From NCBI GenBank assembly GCA_002337005.1, contig DDFD01000018.1, positions 1 to 64,000 of the forward strand: DNA of 64,000 bases, written 5' to 3'. The position numbers and the translations under genes are program-made. This document shows, piece by piece, positions 53,980 to 63,544 of the stretch. The notes below the pieces were generated by a model. That model ran no database searches, was not told where the DNA came from, and saw nothing but the letters and a program-made list of their open reading frames with translations. Each line of letters opens with the position of its first letter. Within the stretch, counting starts at the first letter, position 1. Origin of the DNA: Flavobacteriales bacterium UBA1937 (GTDB lineage Bacteria; Bacteroidota; Bacteroidia; Flavobacteriales; Weeksellaceae).

Positions 53980-54972
53980 ATGGAGTCATTTTCAAACATC
54001 AATCCTAATCGGTATCAATCAGAAGTAAAATACCGCTTTTGTGGAAAAACAGGATTGCTTCTCCCCCAACTTTCTTTAGGACTTTGGCATAATTTCGGAG
54101 AGGTAGATGATGCACAAGAAGCTCTAAGAATGATTTCAGTTGCATTTGACCACGGAATTACGCATTTTGATTTAGCAAACAATTATGGAACACCTTTTGG
54201 AAGTGCAGAAAAAAATTTCGGACAAATTCTAAAAAAACATTTTGCTAGTTACAGAGACGAAATGCTCATCAGTACCAAAGCTGGACACAGAATGTGGGAC
54301 GGACCATACGGAGATGGCGGTTCTAGAAAAAATTTATTGGCCAGCATAGACCAAAGCCTTAAAAGAATGCAACTAGATTATGTAGATATTTTCTATTCTC
54401 ATAGATATGATGAAAATACACCAATAGAAGAAACAATGAATGCTCTATCAGACATTGTAAAACAAGGAAAAGCGCTGTATATAGGAATCTCTAAATATCC
54501 CGAAGAAAAGGCACGTGAAGCCTATAAAATTTTAAAACAAAACGGTACTCCGTGTACTATTTACCAAGGCAGATACAGCATTCTCTCTAGAGATATAGAA
54601 ACAGAAGTATTACCGTCTGCTGAAGAAAACGGAGTTGGTTTTATCGGCTTTTCTCCTTTAGCACAAGGGATGTTAAGTGATAAATACCTTCACGGTATTC
54701 CTGAAAATTCTAGAGCTGCCCTATCACACGGTTTTTTAAAAAAAGAACAAATCACCCAAGAAATGATGATTAGAATTGCTCAGCTTCACAAACTGGCACA
54801 AAAACGTGGACAAACGTTAGCTCAAATGGCGCTAGCATGGTGTTTTCAAAAAGAACAAGTAAATTCTGTAATTATAGGAACCAGCTCTGTAAAACAATTA
54901 CAAGACAATATTTCTGCACTCAAAAATCTCTATTTCACACAGGAAGAATTAGAAATTATCCATTCAATATAA
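53980..54972 (+). CDS. Aldo/keto reductase (YghZ/AKR14-like)
   Basis: 330 residues. Catalytic tetrad Asp64, Tyr69, Lys100 and His141 (FDLANNYG, ISTKAGH, FYSHRYD); NADPH loop in VIIGTSSVKQLQDN near the C-terminus. The wording ANNYGTPFGSAEKNFG and KAGHRMWDGPYGDGGSRKNL is that of the L-glyceraldehyde-3-phosphate/methylglyoxal reductase branch (YghZ), which detoxifies reactive aldehydes. Cytosolic. It stands before the beta-galactosidase gene but has its own promoter. Confidence 0.9.
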   Translation: MESFSNINPNRYQSEVKYRFCGKTGLLLPQLSLGLWHNFGEVDDAQEALRMISVAFDHGITHFDLANNYGTPFGSAEKNFGQILKKHFASYRDEMLISTKAGHRMWDGPYGDGGSRKNLLASIDQSLKRMQLDYVDIFYSHRYDENTPIEETMNALSDIVKQGKALYIGISKYPEEKAREAYKILKQNGTPCTIYQGRYSILSRDIETEVLPSAEENGVGFIGFSPLAQGMLSDKYLHGIPENSRAALSHGFLKKEQITQEMMIRIAQLHKLAQKRGQTLAQMALAWCFQKEQVNSVIIGTSSVKQLQDNISALKNLYFTQEELEIIHSI

Positions 54973-55056
54973 AAATAAATTATTTTAAGTTTAAATTAAA
55001 CCAATAAATTAAAATATATTAAGATAAAAAAGTATCATTTAGTTTTCTAAAATCAT

Positions 55057-55064
55057 TAACTTTG
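55057..55064 (+). promoter_or_regulatory. -7 element of the beta-galactosidase gene
   Basis: TAACTTTG fits TAnnTTTG but lies 149 bases before the ATG at 55214, which would give a leader of about 140 bases. No strong hairpin was seen in that leader. Confidence 0.4.
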
Positions 55065-55213
55065 TATGGTTCAAAAACTATTTACTCATCTTTCATCTAT
55101 TATTTTCTAGATTGATTTTTATAGTTTTTTAAATCATTTCCTTTTTATGAAGATGTAAATTTATAAAATTGAAGAATTTAATATTATTTCTTTCATTTTA
55201 ACCTGTGAAGTCT

Positions 55214-58200
55214 ATGAATAAAAACGTTTTTCTTGGTTTAACATTTTTAGTAATAACCTTTTTCGGGCAATTATTTGCACAAAATAGCGCCCTCATCCCT
55301 AAAGAGATAGAAAATCCAGAACTACTGGGCATCAATAAAGAGCCTTATCATGCTACTTTAATGCCCTATGCCAATTTAGAAGAAGCATTAAACGCCAAAA
55401 GACATGCCTCATCACTCTATCTCAGCCTAAATGGTTCTTGGAAATTCAATTGGGTACCTACCCCAGAAAAACGACCTTTCGATTTTTACAAATCAAGTTA
55501 TGATGTTTCTACCTGGAAAGAAATTCCTGTACCCTCTAACTGGGAAGTACATGGTTATGGCACTCCTTTTTACAGAAATTTAGGATATACCATCAAAAAA
55601 GATTATCCTAATGTGATGAGTGAGCCTGATAAAGATTACACTTCATATACCGAAAGAAACCCTGTAGGAAGCTATAGAAGAGAGTTTAATCTTCCTACAA
55701 GTTGGATCGGACGTCGCAATTTCATTACCTTCGATGGTGTAGATTCTGCTTTTTTCTTATGGATAAATGGCGAAAAAATAGGCTATAGTGTCAACAGCCG
55801 AAATGCCGCCGAATTTGACCTTACTAACTACCTAAAACCCGGAAAAAATATAATTGCCGTAGAAGTATATCAATATAGTTCTGGCACTTGGCTAGAAGAT
55901 CAAGACATGTTTCGTTTACACGGAATTTTTAGAAATGTTTCACTATGGAGTGCGCCACAAGTTCATATCAGAGATTTTTCTGCAACTCCAGATTTAGATA
56001 AGGAATATAAAGACGGAACACTAGATATCTTGGCAAAGATTAAAAACTATAGCAATCACCCTTCTAAAGCCCAGACTTTAACTGCCATTCTTTATGACGA
56101 AAAAGGAAAAGAAATAGCAAAAGCAAAAACCACCAGTTTACCAATTAAAGCTAAACAAGAAGAAATTTTAAAAGTTAAATTACTCGTAAACAATCCTCAA
56201 AAATGGACTGCGGAAACTCCCAATTTATATACATTAATACTCACTAATTCTGAAGGAGAAATCCTTTCTAAAAAAATAGGTTTCAGAAAAATAGAAATTA
56301 AAGGGAGAATTTTTATGGTAAATGGAGTTCCTATAAAACTAAAGGGAGTAAATAGACACGAACATTGGTCAGATGTAGGTCACGCTATTACAGAAGAGCA
56401 AATGATAGAAGACTTAAAAGTTATTAAACAAGGAAATTGCAACCACATCAGAACAAGCCATTATTCAGACGATCCGCGTTGGTATGAATTATGTGACGAA
56501 TGGGGAATTTGGTTAGTAGCCGAAGCTAATGTAGAATGCCATGGCTACGATGGTCGTTTTGACAATGAACCAACTATTAAATCTGCTATTATTGACAGAA
56601 ATGTAGCAAATATTGAAAATTTCAAAAACAGCCCATCAATAATTATTTGGTCTTTAGGGAATGAATGTGGTTGGGGCGCTACACCCAATTTTGTAGCAGC
56701 TATGAATAAAGTAAAAGCACTAGACCCAAGCAGACCAATACATTACGAACGCTTTGGTATAGGCAAAAACAATCCTGCTGATTTAGATGGAAAAATGTAT
56801 GGTACCACACAAGACTACGCTATTACTGCACAAGACAAAAATCTTACAAAACCTTTTTATATCTGCGAGTTCGTGCACGCTATGTTCAATTCTATGGGTT
56901 CATTAGATGAATATTCAAAAGTTTTTGATAACAATCCAGAAATTCTTGGCGGTGCAATCTGGGAGTTTCAAGACCAAGGATTATGGAATAAAAGAGACCC
57001 CAATCACCCTATTTTAGCGTATGGTGGTGGTTTCGGAGAAGTTCCTAATGATCATTATTTCATACACAAAGGCGTAATTTCTTATGACCGTACCACCGAA
57101 GGATACCAAGTAAAACCTCATTATCCTGAGATGAAAAAAGCTTTTCAATGGATTGACACCCAACTTATCAATCCTATTACAGGTGAAATATCTATTAAAA
57201 ATAAGTTTCAATTCATCAATTTAAATGCATTTGATGCTTATTGGAGTTTAACCGAAAACGGAGTAGAAATAGATAGAGGAAAAATTAACATAAACCGAAC
57301 AATAAAGGCACTAAGTACTGGCAGAGCATACATTCCATATAAGATAGAGAATCCTAAAGCAGAAGCAGAATATTATCTGCGTGTCTCATATCTTCAAAAT
57401 GAAAAAACACTTTGGGCAAACCCAGGTTTTGAAGTAGCAACTTCTCAGTTTAAAATCCCAGTAAATACGCCTGCTCTAGTAGAAACACCTACAGAACTTC
57501 CTCTAAAATTATCTCAAGACCAGACAGTAGCTACCATTTCTGGAAAAAATTTCTCTGTGAGTTTTGATAAAAAAACAGGCTTAATAAATGAATTATCTAA
57601 AGACGGAATTAATTTATTAGCAGAGAAAGGTGCACCACAATTACATTTGTGGCGAGCTGCACATCGCACAGATGATGATTGGGCATATAAACAATGGGAA
57701 AAATTTGGGGTAACTGAACTGCAATATCAATTGGTAAATTTCAAAACAGAAATCATAGACCATACCACCATAAAAATTACTTCAACAACCAAAGCAGACG
57801 GAAAAGAAGGTTTTGGAGTTTATCATACCTCTATTTATTGGATAAAAGGAAATGGCAATATAAAAGTTGACAATCAAGTAAAATTTATAGGTTTACCAAT
57901 CAATCTTGCCAGAATTGGCGTTCGAATGTTATTGAATAAAAATTTAGATACAATGACTTTCTTTGGTCTTGGTCCGTTCGAGAATTATGCTGACCGAAAA
58001 AGTGCTGCAGAAGTAGGTCTTTATGAAATTGGGGTAAACCACCAATATGAATATGAAAAACCTATGGAAAGAGGAAACCACGAAGAAGTACGATGGGCTA
58101 AACTTACTGGTAAAAATATTCCGCCTATTCTATTTGAATCTGATGAAAAATTAATGCAAGTAAGTGCCATCCCTTATACAGACGAACAAATGAATCCTGT

Positions 58201-58372
58201 AGAGTATAAAATAGATTTACCAACTAGCAATTCTACTGTATTCATTCTCTCTACCAAAACTTTAGGTGTAGGCTCTAATAGTTGTGGACCTCAGCCATTA
58301 GAACAATTTAAAGTAAGCGCAAAAGACACTTCTTTTTCCTATACCATTTCATTGCTAAACATTAATAAATGA
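55214..58372 (+). CDS. GH2 family beta-galactosidase
   Basis: 1052 residues from the ATG at 55214 (a GTG three codons upstream is also open). Signal peptide ending LFAQ, then the LacZ order: sugar-binding jelly roll, immunoglobulin-like domain, (beta/alpha)8 barrel with acid/base Glu484 (WSLGNECGWG) and nucleophile Glu552 (YICEFVHAM), second Ig-like domain and the C-terminal beta sandwich (MTFFGLGPFENYADRKSAAEVG, split). Retaining hydrolysis of terminal beta-galactosides, here outside the cytosol. A DUF3237 gene follows after 34 bases. No SusC/D pair is adjacent, so it is not in a classic polysaccharide locus. Confidence 0.93.
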   Translation: MNKNVFLGLTFLVITFFGQLFAQNSALIPKEIENPELLGINKEPYHATLMPYANLEEALNAKRHASSLYLSLNGSWKFNWVPTPEKRPFDFYKSSYDVSTWKEIPVPSNWEVHGYGTPFYRNLGYTIKKDYPNVMSEPDKDYTSYTERNPVGSYRREFNLPTSWIGRRNFITFDGVDSAFFLWINGEKIGYSVNSRNAAEFDLTNYLKPGKNIIAVEVYQYSSGTWLEDQDMFRLHGIFRNVSLWSAPQVHIRDFSATPDLDKEYKDGTLDILAKIKNYSNHPSKAQTLTAILYDEKGKEIAKAKTTSLPIKAKQEEILKVKLLVNNPQKWTAETPNLYTLILTNSEGEILSKKIGFRKIEIKGRIFMVNGVPIKLKGVNRHEHWSDVGHAITEEQMIEDLKVIKQGNCNHIRTSHYSDDPRWYELCDEWGIWLVAEANVECHGYDGRFDNEPTIKSAIIDRNVANIENFKNSPSIIIWSLGNECGWGATPNFVAAMNKVKALDPSRPIHYERFGIGKNNPADLDGKMYGTTQDYAITAQDKNLTKPFYICEFVHAMFNSMGSLDEYSKVFDNNPEILGGAIWEFQDQGLWNKRDPNHPILAYGGGFGEVPNDHYFIHKGVISYDRTTEGYQVKPHYPEMKKAFQWIDTQLINPITGEISIKNKFQFINLNAFDAYWSLTENGVEIDRGKININRTIKALSTGRAYIPYKIENPKAEAEYYLRVSYLQNEKTLWANPGFEVATSQFKIPVNTPALVETPTELPLKLSQDQTVATISGKNFSVSFDKKTGLINELSKDGINLLAEKGAPQLHLWRAAHRTDDDWAYKQWEKFGVTELQYQLVNFKTEIIDHTTIKITSTTKADGKEGFGVYHTSIYWIKGNGNIKVDNQVKFIGLPINLARIGVRMLLNKNLDTMTFFGLGPFENYADRKSAAEVGLYEIGVNHQYEYEKPMERGNHEEVRWAKLTGKNIPPILFESDEKLMQVSAIPYTDEQMNPVEYKIDLPTSNSTVFILSTKTLGVGSNSCGPQPLEQFKVSAKDTSFSYTISLLNINK

Positions 58373-58406
58373 AATTTTTGAATTCAAACTGACCTCCTTA
58401 TATTGT

Positions 58407-58961
58407 ATGAAAAATAATCATTTTAGGAAAAATATCGCCATTTTAGTACTTTTTATTTCAGTGCTATTTTCTTATAAAATGTATGCACAGAAATCTGTTC
58501 CTGAAACCATGAATACAGAGGTTCTAAAAGCTGAATGGATGTGGGATGCCAAAGTAAAAATTGCTAACATGATTACCTTAGGCAATAGCAAATATGGTAC
58601 AAGAAGGGTAATCCCTATTCTAGGAGGTAGTTTTTCTGGTAAAAATATAAAGGGTGAAGTATTACCTACGGGAGAAGATTGGCAAATCGTTCGCGAAGAT
58701 GGTGATACAGAACTTACGGCGAGATATTTATTAAAAACTGATGATGGTTACCTCATCCAAGTTATTAATAAAGCCATAATTCATCTCTATAAAGAAAAGA
58801 ACAAACCTCCTTACATAAGATCTGTGATAGATTTAGAAGCACCTACTAGTAGTCCTTATGATGACCTTAATCATGCTATATTTCTCGGAACACTCAAAAT
58901 CCCAGAACTTAAAAAAGATGAAGAACCTTATGTAATAATTGGAGTGTATAAATTACTATAG
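58407..58961 (+). CDS. DUF3237 domain protein, secreted
   Basis: 184 residues. Signal peptide (about residues 10-27), then one DUF3237 beta-barrel: GTRRVIPILGGSFSGKNIKG, GEVLPTGEDWQIVREDGDTELTARYLLKTDDG (split over strands) and the closing FLGTLKIPE ... YVIIGVYKLL. The family is small and functionally uncharacterised, with a barrel suited to binding small molecules. It lies 34 bases after the beta-galactosidase gene without a terminator between, so both are probably co-transcribed and exported together. Confidence 0.8.
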   Translation: MKNNHFRKNIAILVLFISVLFSYKMYAQKSVPETMNTEVLKAEWMWDAKVKIANMITLGNSKYGTRRVIPILGGSFSGKNIKGEVLPTGEDWQIVREDGDTELTARYLLKTDDGYLIQVINKAIIHLYKEKNKPPYIRSVIDLEAPTSSPYDDLNHAIFLGTLKIPELKKDEEPYVIIGVYKLL

Positions 58962-59110
58962 CAAAAGTTTTTTTATTTATTCCTTGATAAATAAACCTAT
59001 AGAAAAGTCAAAAGCAAGGTCAAAGGAAAGTAGAACTAAAGTCTTCGATCATTGCAATACAAATAGAATAAAACTATAAATTATCCTCAAAAAAATACAA
59101 TAAATTTCCC

Positions 59111-59118
59111 TATTTTTG
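59111..59118 (+). promoter_or_regulatory. -7 element of ligA
   Basis: TATTTTTG, 20 bases before the ATG at 59139. Confidence 0.4.
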
Positions 59119-59138
59119 CTTGAAAACCTCAGAATAAA

Positions 59139-61148
59139 ATGCCTGAAAACATTCAACAAAAAATAGAAGAACTTCGTGAAGAACTTCACCAGCATAACTA
59201 CAATTATTATATTCTAGACGAACCTAGCATTTCTGATTTTGAATTTGATTTAAAATTAAAAGAATTGCAAGATTTAGAATTAGCACATCCAGAATTTTAC
59301 GATGCCAATTCACCAAGTTTGCGTGTTGGTGGCGGTATTACGAAGAATTTCCCTACCATTCAGCATCAGTTTAGAATGTATTCTCTAGATAATTCTTATG
59401 ATTTTAATGATTTGGAAGATTGGGAGAACAGAATCTTAAAAACCATAGAAAACGAAGAAGTAGAATTTGTAGCCGAACTGAAATATGATGGTGCTTCTAT
59501 TTCAATTCTCTACGAAAATGGTGAACTAAAAGAAGGCGTAACAAGAGGTGATGGTTTTCAAGGTGATGAAATTACCAATAATGTTCGTACCATTTCGGAT
59601 GTTCCTTTGAAATTAAAAGGTGATTTCCCAAAAAGATTCTTTATAAGAGGAGAAATTTACCTAACTAAGAAAAATTTTGAAAAAATAAATAAATCCCGAG
59701 AAGAAGAAGGTTTAGATTTATTTATGAACCCAAGAAATACTGCTTCTGGAAGCTTGAAAATGCAAGATTCTGCGGAGGTAAGAAAACGTTCGCTTTCTGC
59801 GGTTTTATACCAATATATAGCCGATGAATTTCCTGCGGAAACACATTGGGAACTTTTATCAAAAGCTAAAAATTGGGGGTTCAAAGTTTCGGAAGATCAA
59901 GCTAAATTATGTAAATCTCTAGAAGAAGTAAAGAATTTCATCAATTATTGGGATAAAGAACGACACCATCTTCCTTTTGAAATTGACGGAATAGTACTGA
60001 AAGTCAATTCATTGAACCAACAGAAACAATTAGGTTACACCGCGAAATCTCCACGTTGGGCAATGGCGTATAAATTTAAAGCCGAAAAAGTAGAAACCGA
60101 ATTATTAAGCGTTTCTTACCAAGTTGGAAGAACGGGAGCAATTACTCCTGTTGCGAATCTCAAACCTGTACTTTTGGCAGGAACTACCGTAAAAAGAGCA
60201 AGTTTGCATAATGAAGACATCATCAAAAAACTAGATTTGCACGATGGTGATTTTGTATATGTAGAAAAAGGCGGCGAAATTATCCCGAAAATTGTAGGGG
60301 TAAATTTGGAGAAAAGAACACTGCTTCAACAACCGATAGAATACATAAAAAACTGTCCGGAATGTGGAACTGAACTCATAAAACTAGAAGATCAAGCCAT
60401 TCATTTTTGTCCAAATGAAACGCATTGTCCACCTCAAGTTGTTGGGAAAATGATTCATTATGTTTCTAGAAAAGCTCTAAATATTGAAAATTTAGGCTCC
60501 GAAACTATAGAACAATTGTACCGAGAAAAATTGATAGAAAACGTTGCAGATTTCTACACTTTGAAAAAAGAACAATTGCTTCCTTTGGAGAGAATGGCAG
60601 AAAAATCTGCTCAAAATATAATTGACGGTGTAGAAAAATCAAAACAAATTCCTTTTGAAAAAGTATTGTTTGGAATTGGCATCAAACACGTTGGCGAAAC
60701 CGTTGCCAAGAAATTGGTAAAGAATTTTAATACGATTGAAGATTTAAAAAATGCTTCAGTAGAAGAATTGTGTCAAGTAGAAGACATCGGCGAAAAAATA
60801 GCGATTTCCATTACAGAATTTTTCAAAAATCCAGAAAATTTATTAATGATTGAACGTTTAAAAACTTACGGAGTTCAATTAGAAAAAGGTGAAAATACTA
60901 GCGAAGTTTTAAGCAACGTTTTAGAAAACAAAACCTTTCTTTTCACCGGAAAACTTTCACTTTTTACTCGTGAACAAGCCGAAGAAATGGTAGAAAAACA
61001 CGGCGGAAAAAACATTTCCGCGGTTTCTAAAAATTTGAATTATTTGGTTGTTGGCGAAAAAGCAGGAAGCAAACTGAAAAAAGCGCAGGATATTGGTACG
61101 ATTGAGATTTTAGACGAACAGCAGTTTCTTGACTTAATTGAAAATTAA
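59139..61148 (+). CDS. ligA: NAD-dependent DNA ligase LigA
   Basis: 669 residues, normal length. Seals nicks in replication and repair with NAD+ (EC 6.5.1.2). Domains in order: Ia domain (HNYNYYILDEPSISDFEFD), adenylation domain with the AMP-accepting Lys115 in ELKYDGAS, OB fold, Zn finger (CPECGTEL ... HFCPN ... HCPP, four Cys), helix-hairpin-helix repeats (GIGIKHVGETVAKKLV) and a C-terminal BRCT domain (LENKTFLFTGKLSLFTREQAEEMVEKHGGK, read in parts). Complete and cytosolic. Confidence 0.97.
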   Translation: MPENIQQKIEELREELHQHNYNYYILDEPSISDFEFDLKLKELQDLELAHPEFYDANSPSLRVGGGITKNFPTIQHQFRMYSLDNSYDFNDLEDWENRILKTIENEEVEFVAELKYDGASISILYENGELKEGVTRGDGFQGDEITNNVRTISDVPLKLKGDFPKRFFIRGEIYLTKKNFEKINKSREEEGLDLFMNPRNTASGSLKMQDSAEVRKRSLSAVLYQYIADEFPAETHWELLSKAKNWGFKVSEDQAKLCKSLEEVKNFINYWDKERHHLPFEIDGIVLKVNSLNQQKQLGYTAKSPRWAMAYKFKAEKVETELLSVSYQVGRTGAITPVANLKPVLLAGTTVKRASLHNEDIIKKLDLHDGDFVYVEKGGEIIPKIVGVNLEKRTLLQQPIEYIKNCPECGTELIKLEDQAIHFCPNETHCPPQVVGKMIHYVSRKALNIENLGSETIEQLYREKLIENVADFYTLKKEQLLPLERMAEKSAQNIIDGVEKSKQIPFEKVLFGIGIKHVGETVAKKLVKNFNTIEDLKNASVEELCQVEDIGEKIAISITEFFKNPENLLMIERLKTYGVQLEKGENTSEVLSNVLENKTFLFTGKLSLFTREQAEEMVEKHGGKNISAVSKNLNYLVVGEKAGSKLKKAQDIGTIEILDEQQFLDLIEN

Positions 61149-61259
61149 AAATGGAGAACTGAAAATCTTATTTTTCCAAAAATTACATCATAGAAGGTTG
61201 GATGAGGTAAATCATTATAATTTTTGGAAAAAACGCCTATTCACCGCTCAATTATTTCC

Positions 61260-61267
61260 TAAATTTG
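61260..61267 (+). promoter_or_regulatory. -7 element of the SulP gene
   Basis: TAAATTTG, 17 bases before the ATG at 61285. It supports that start over the open frame extending back into ligA. Confidence 0.45.
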
Positions 61268-61284
61268 TAAAAAAATTAGAAAAA

Positions 61285-62850
61285 ATGGAGTTGCACCTAG
61301 ACCGAACATTCAAGTATTATTGGTTAATGTTCAAAAGACACGATTTAGCAGCAGGTCTTACGGTTTTTTTGGTGGCACTTCCACTTTGTTTGGGCGTTGC
61401 TTTGGCTTCTGGTGCGCCACTCTATTCTGGCATTTTATCAGGAATCATTGGCGGAATTGTAGTTTCTGTAATTAGCGGTTCTCAGTTGGCAGTTTCTGGT
61501 CCTGCTGCTGGTCTCACTACGCTGGTCTCGGCTGCAATTATAAGCCTCGGAAATTTTGAAACTTTTCTTTTGGCAGTAATGATTGCTGGTGTTTTCCAAA
61601 TATTACTTGGTGTACTAAAATTAGGTGTTTTTGCGAGTTATTTCCCAAGTTCGGTGATTAAAGGAATGATGGCTGCTATTGGTATTATTCTGATTTCAAA
61701 ACAAATTCCGCTAGCATTAGGTTATAACCAACCAGACTTTTGGAGCAGTGGTTTCATACAGATTTTCACCTCCAAAAATTTTCTTGGAAATATTGTAGAG
61801 TTCAATTCTCATATTACCAGAGGAGCGGTTTTTATTTCGTTTATCTCATTGGCCATTCTTATTTTCCTAAAACAACCCAAAAATAAGAAATACAACATTC
61901 TTCCAGCTTCATTAATTGTAGTGATTTTCGGGATTGTTATTAATTATCTTTTGACTTATCTCGGATCTTCTTACGCACTGAAAACCAATCAATTGGTTAA
62001 TATTCCTTCTAATATTTTTGCTGAACTTAAATTCCCTAATTTTTCTAAAATTCTAGGCAATATTGAAATTTGGAAAAATGGTTTATTAATTGGAGTTTTG
62101 GCTACATTAGAAACCTTACTCAGTATTGAAGCAATGGATAAACTAGATAAACACAACAGAATTACACCTGTAAATCGAGAGTTAATGGCGCAAGGAGTAG
62201 GTAATTTTTTCTGTGGATTATTAGGTGCTATTCCTTTAACTGCTGTTGTTGTTAGAGGTTCTGCCAATATACAAGCTGGCGCTAAAACCAAGGTTTCGGC
62301 ATTTGTACACGGTATATTTTTATTGCTTTCGGTGCTTCTAATTCCGTTTTTGATTAATTTAATTCCGTATGCTTCGTTATCTGCTATTCTGATCCTCACT
62401 GGTTTTGGATTGACAAAAATTAAAATATACAAAAGCTTATTCAACCTCGGTTGGAAACAGTTTGTTCCTTTTATCATTACCATTGTAATCATTTTAGCAA
62501 CAGATTTATTGATTGGGGTAAGCATTGGTCTTTTAATTTCTATTTACTATATCATCAAAGAAAATTTCAAAGAAAGTTATGATTTAGAAAAAAAACACTA
62601 TCAAGGTATAGACCAATATATTTTAAAATTACACAGCAATGTAACTTTTCTAAACAAAGTAGAAATTAAAAATACACTAGACAAAGTACCTCCTTATTCT
62701 TCATTAATTATAGATGGAACCAACATTCATTTTATAGACCACGATGTATTAGAAATTATTTCGGATTTTGTAGTTAAGGCACACGATAGACACATTCAAC
62801 TAGAATTAATCCAAATACAAACGGTAGAAACAGCAGCGAGCACCCACTAA
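61285..62850 (+). CDS. SulP family anion transporter
   Basis: 521 residues from the ATG at 61285. About 12-14 helices; the SulP core is GLTVFLVALPLCLGVALASGAPLYSGI, the Na/substrate-site region SGPAAGLTTLVSAAI and the second-half ANIQAGAKTKVSAFVHG. A C-terminal STAS domain (about 430-515, LIIDGTNIHFIDHDVLEII) regulates transport. The family moves sulfate, bicarbonate or other anions; the substrate cannot be chosen here and no carbonic anhydrase gene is adjacent. The frame is open upstream into ligA but a promoter element and family start favour 61285. Confidence 0.88.
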   Translation: MELHLDRTFKYYWLMFKRHDLAAGLTVFLVALPLCLGVALASGAPLYSGILSGIIGGIVVSVISGSQLAVSGPAAGLTTLVSAAIISLGNFETFLLAVMIAGVFQILLGVLKLGVFASYFPSSVIKGMMAAIGIILISKQIPLALGYNQPDFWSSGFIQIFTSKNFLGNIVEFNSHITRGAVFISFISLAILIFLKQPKNKKYNILPASLIVVIFGIVINYLLTYLGSSYALKTNQLVNIPSNIFAELKFPNFSKILGNIEIWKNGLLIGVLATLETLLSIEAMDKLDKHNRITPVNRELMAQGVGNFFCGLLGAIPLTAVVVRGSANIQAGAKTKVSAFVHGIFLLLSVLLIPFLINLIPYASLSAILILTGFGLTKIKIYKSLFNLGWKQFVPFIITIVIILATDLLIGVSIGLLISIYYIIKENFKESYDLEKKHYQGIDQYILKLHSNVTFLNKVEIKNTLDKVPPYSSLIIDGTNIHFIDHDVLEIISDFVVKAHDRHIQLELIQIQTVETAASTH

Positions 62851-62852
62851 AA

Positions 62853-62878
62853 ATGCCTTCAAATAAATCTGAAGACAT
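62853..62878. terminator. Shared terminator between SulP and the convergent gene
   Basis: ATGCCTTCA (62853-62861) pairs with TGAAGACAT (62870-62878), one mismatch. The A run at 62849-62853 gives a U run mainly for the minus-strand gene. Confidence 0.55.
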
Positions 62879-62918
62879 TCTTTGGTTAAATTTACTATGT
62901 ATAATTATGAAGAGTACT

Positions 62919-63389
62919 TTATAATTCCGTGTTAGCAATTTTTACTGCCAGTTCATAGAGATTACCTCCCATCAAGAACTTAATTCTTTCTCTCGTAGTA
63001 ATTGTATTGATTTTTTTATCATCTACAATAATTATTCTATCACCAGCAGCAATATTCTGGTCAGACAAGATATCTTCTAGAAACATGTCATTGTCTGCTT
63101 CTTTCTTTTGAAATTGTAAAGATTTTGCCATTTCTTGAAAACCCTCGTCATAAGAATAATACACCTTATAATCACTGTACGGAAGTTCTACTCGGAAGGT
63201 TTTTTTATCAGCAATTAAATTGGCTTTAGGATTTTCTAGAGGATTATCTGCTCCGTCTGTAAAGCCTACTTCTATTAATTCTCCTGAATTTTCTTTGGCA
63301 AAATTCTCTGCATCTTGATACGTTTCAAAATTGGTAACTATGGTGTAATTTTCAAACTTATATTTTTGTAATCTATCTTTAGTTTCCAT
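62919..63389 (-). CDS. Hypothetical cytosolic protein
   Basis: 156 residues from the ATG at 63389; 41 further open codons upstream contain a promoter element and are rejected. No signal peptide. The N-terminal half (YKFENYTIVTNFETYQDAENFAKENSGELIEVGF, in parts) looks like a small alpha/beta domain, the rest has beta strands and a conserved-looking DRIIIVDDKKINTITTRERIKFLMGG. I do not recognise the family. Monocistronic, divergent from the S46 peptidase. Confidence 0.6.
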   Translation of the reverse strand: METKDRLQKYKFENYTIVTNFETYQDAENFAKENSGELIEVGFTDGADNPLENPKANLIADKKTFRVELPYSDYKVYYSYDEGFQEMAKSLQFQKKEADNDMFLEDILSDQNIAAGDRIIIVDDKKINTITTRERIKFLMGGNLYELAVKIANTEL

Positions 63390-63418
63390 AATTAAAATAT
63401 TTTGTGATTTGGTTAAGA

Positions 63419-63426
63419 CAAAGATA
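63419..63426 (-). promoter_or_regulatory. -7 element of the hypothetical gene
   Basis: Minus strand TATCTTTG, 29 bases before the ATG at 63389. It decides against the longer open frame. Confidence 0.45.
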
Positions 63427-63544
63427 TTGTGACCCAATAAAGTATATATTATAAAATTCTTCGTGATTTTTATAAAATTGTGAGATGAGATATTTTTCCT
63501 TAATTTTAACAACCAAAAATTTCTTAATAAATAATTCTAATACA

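Noticed and set aside
58973..58996. Perfect 9-base AT-only inverted repeat after the DUF3237 gene as a terminator
   Set aside because: The stem has no G-C pair and no U run follows, so it is unlikely to stop transcription.
61138..61284. 49-codon N-terminal extension of the SulP protein
   Set aside because: It begins with TTG inside ligA, is not like any SulP N-terminus, and a promoter element lies at 61260-61267 just before the chosen ATG.
61989..62525. Long open frame on the minus strand within the SulP gene
   Set aside because: It is fully antisense to a well-supported transporter, with composition that mirrors the hydrophobic sense codons, and shows no family pattern or promoter.
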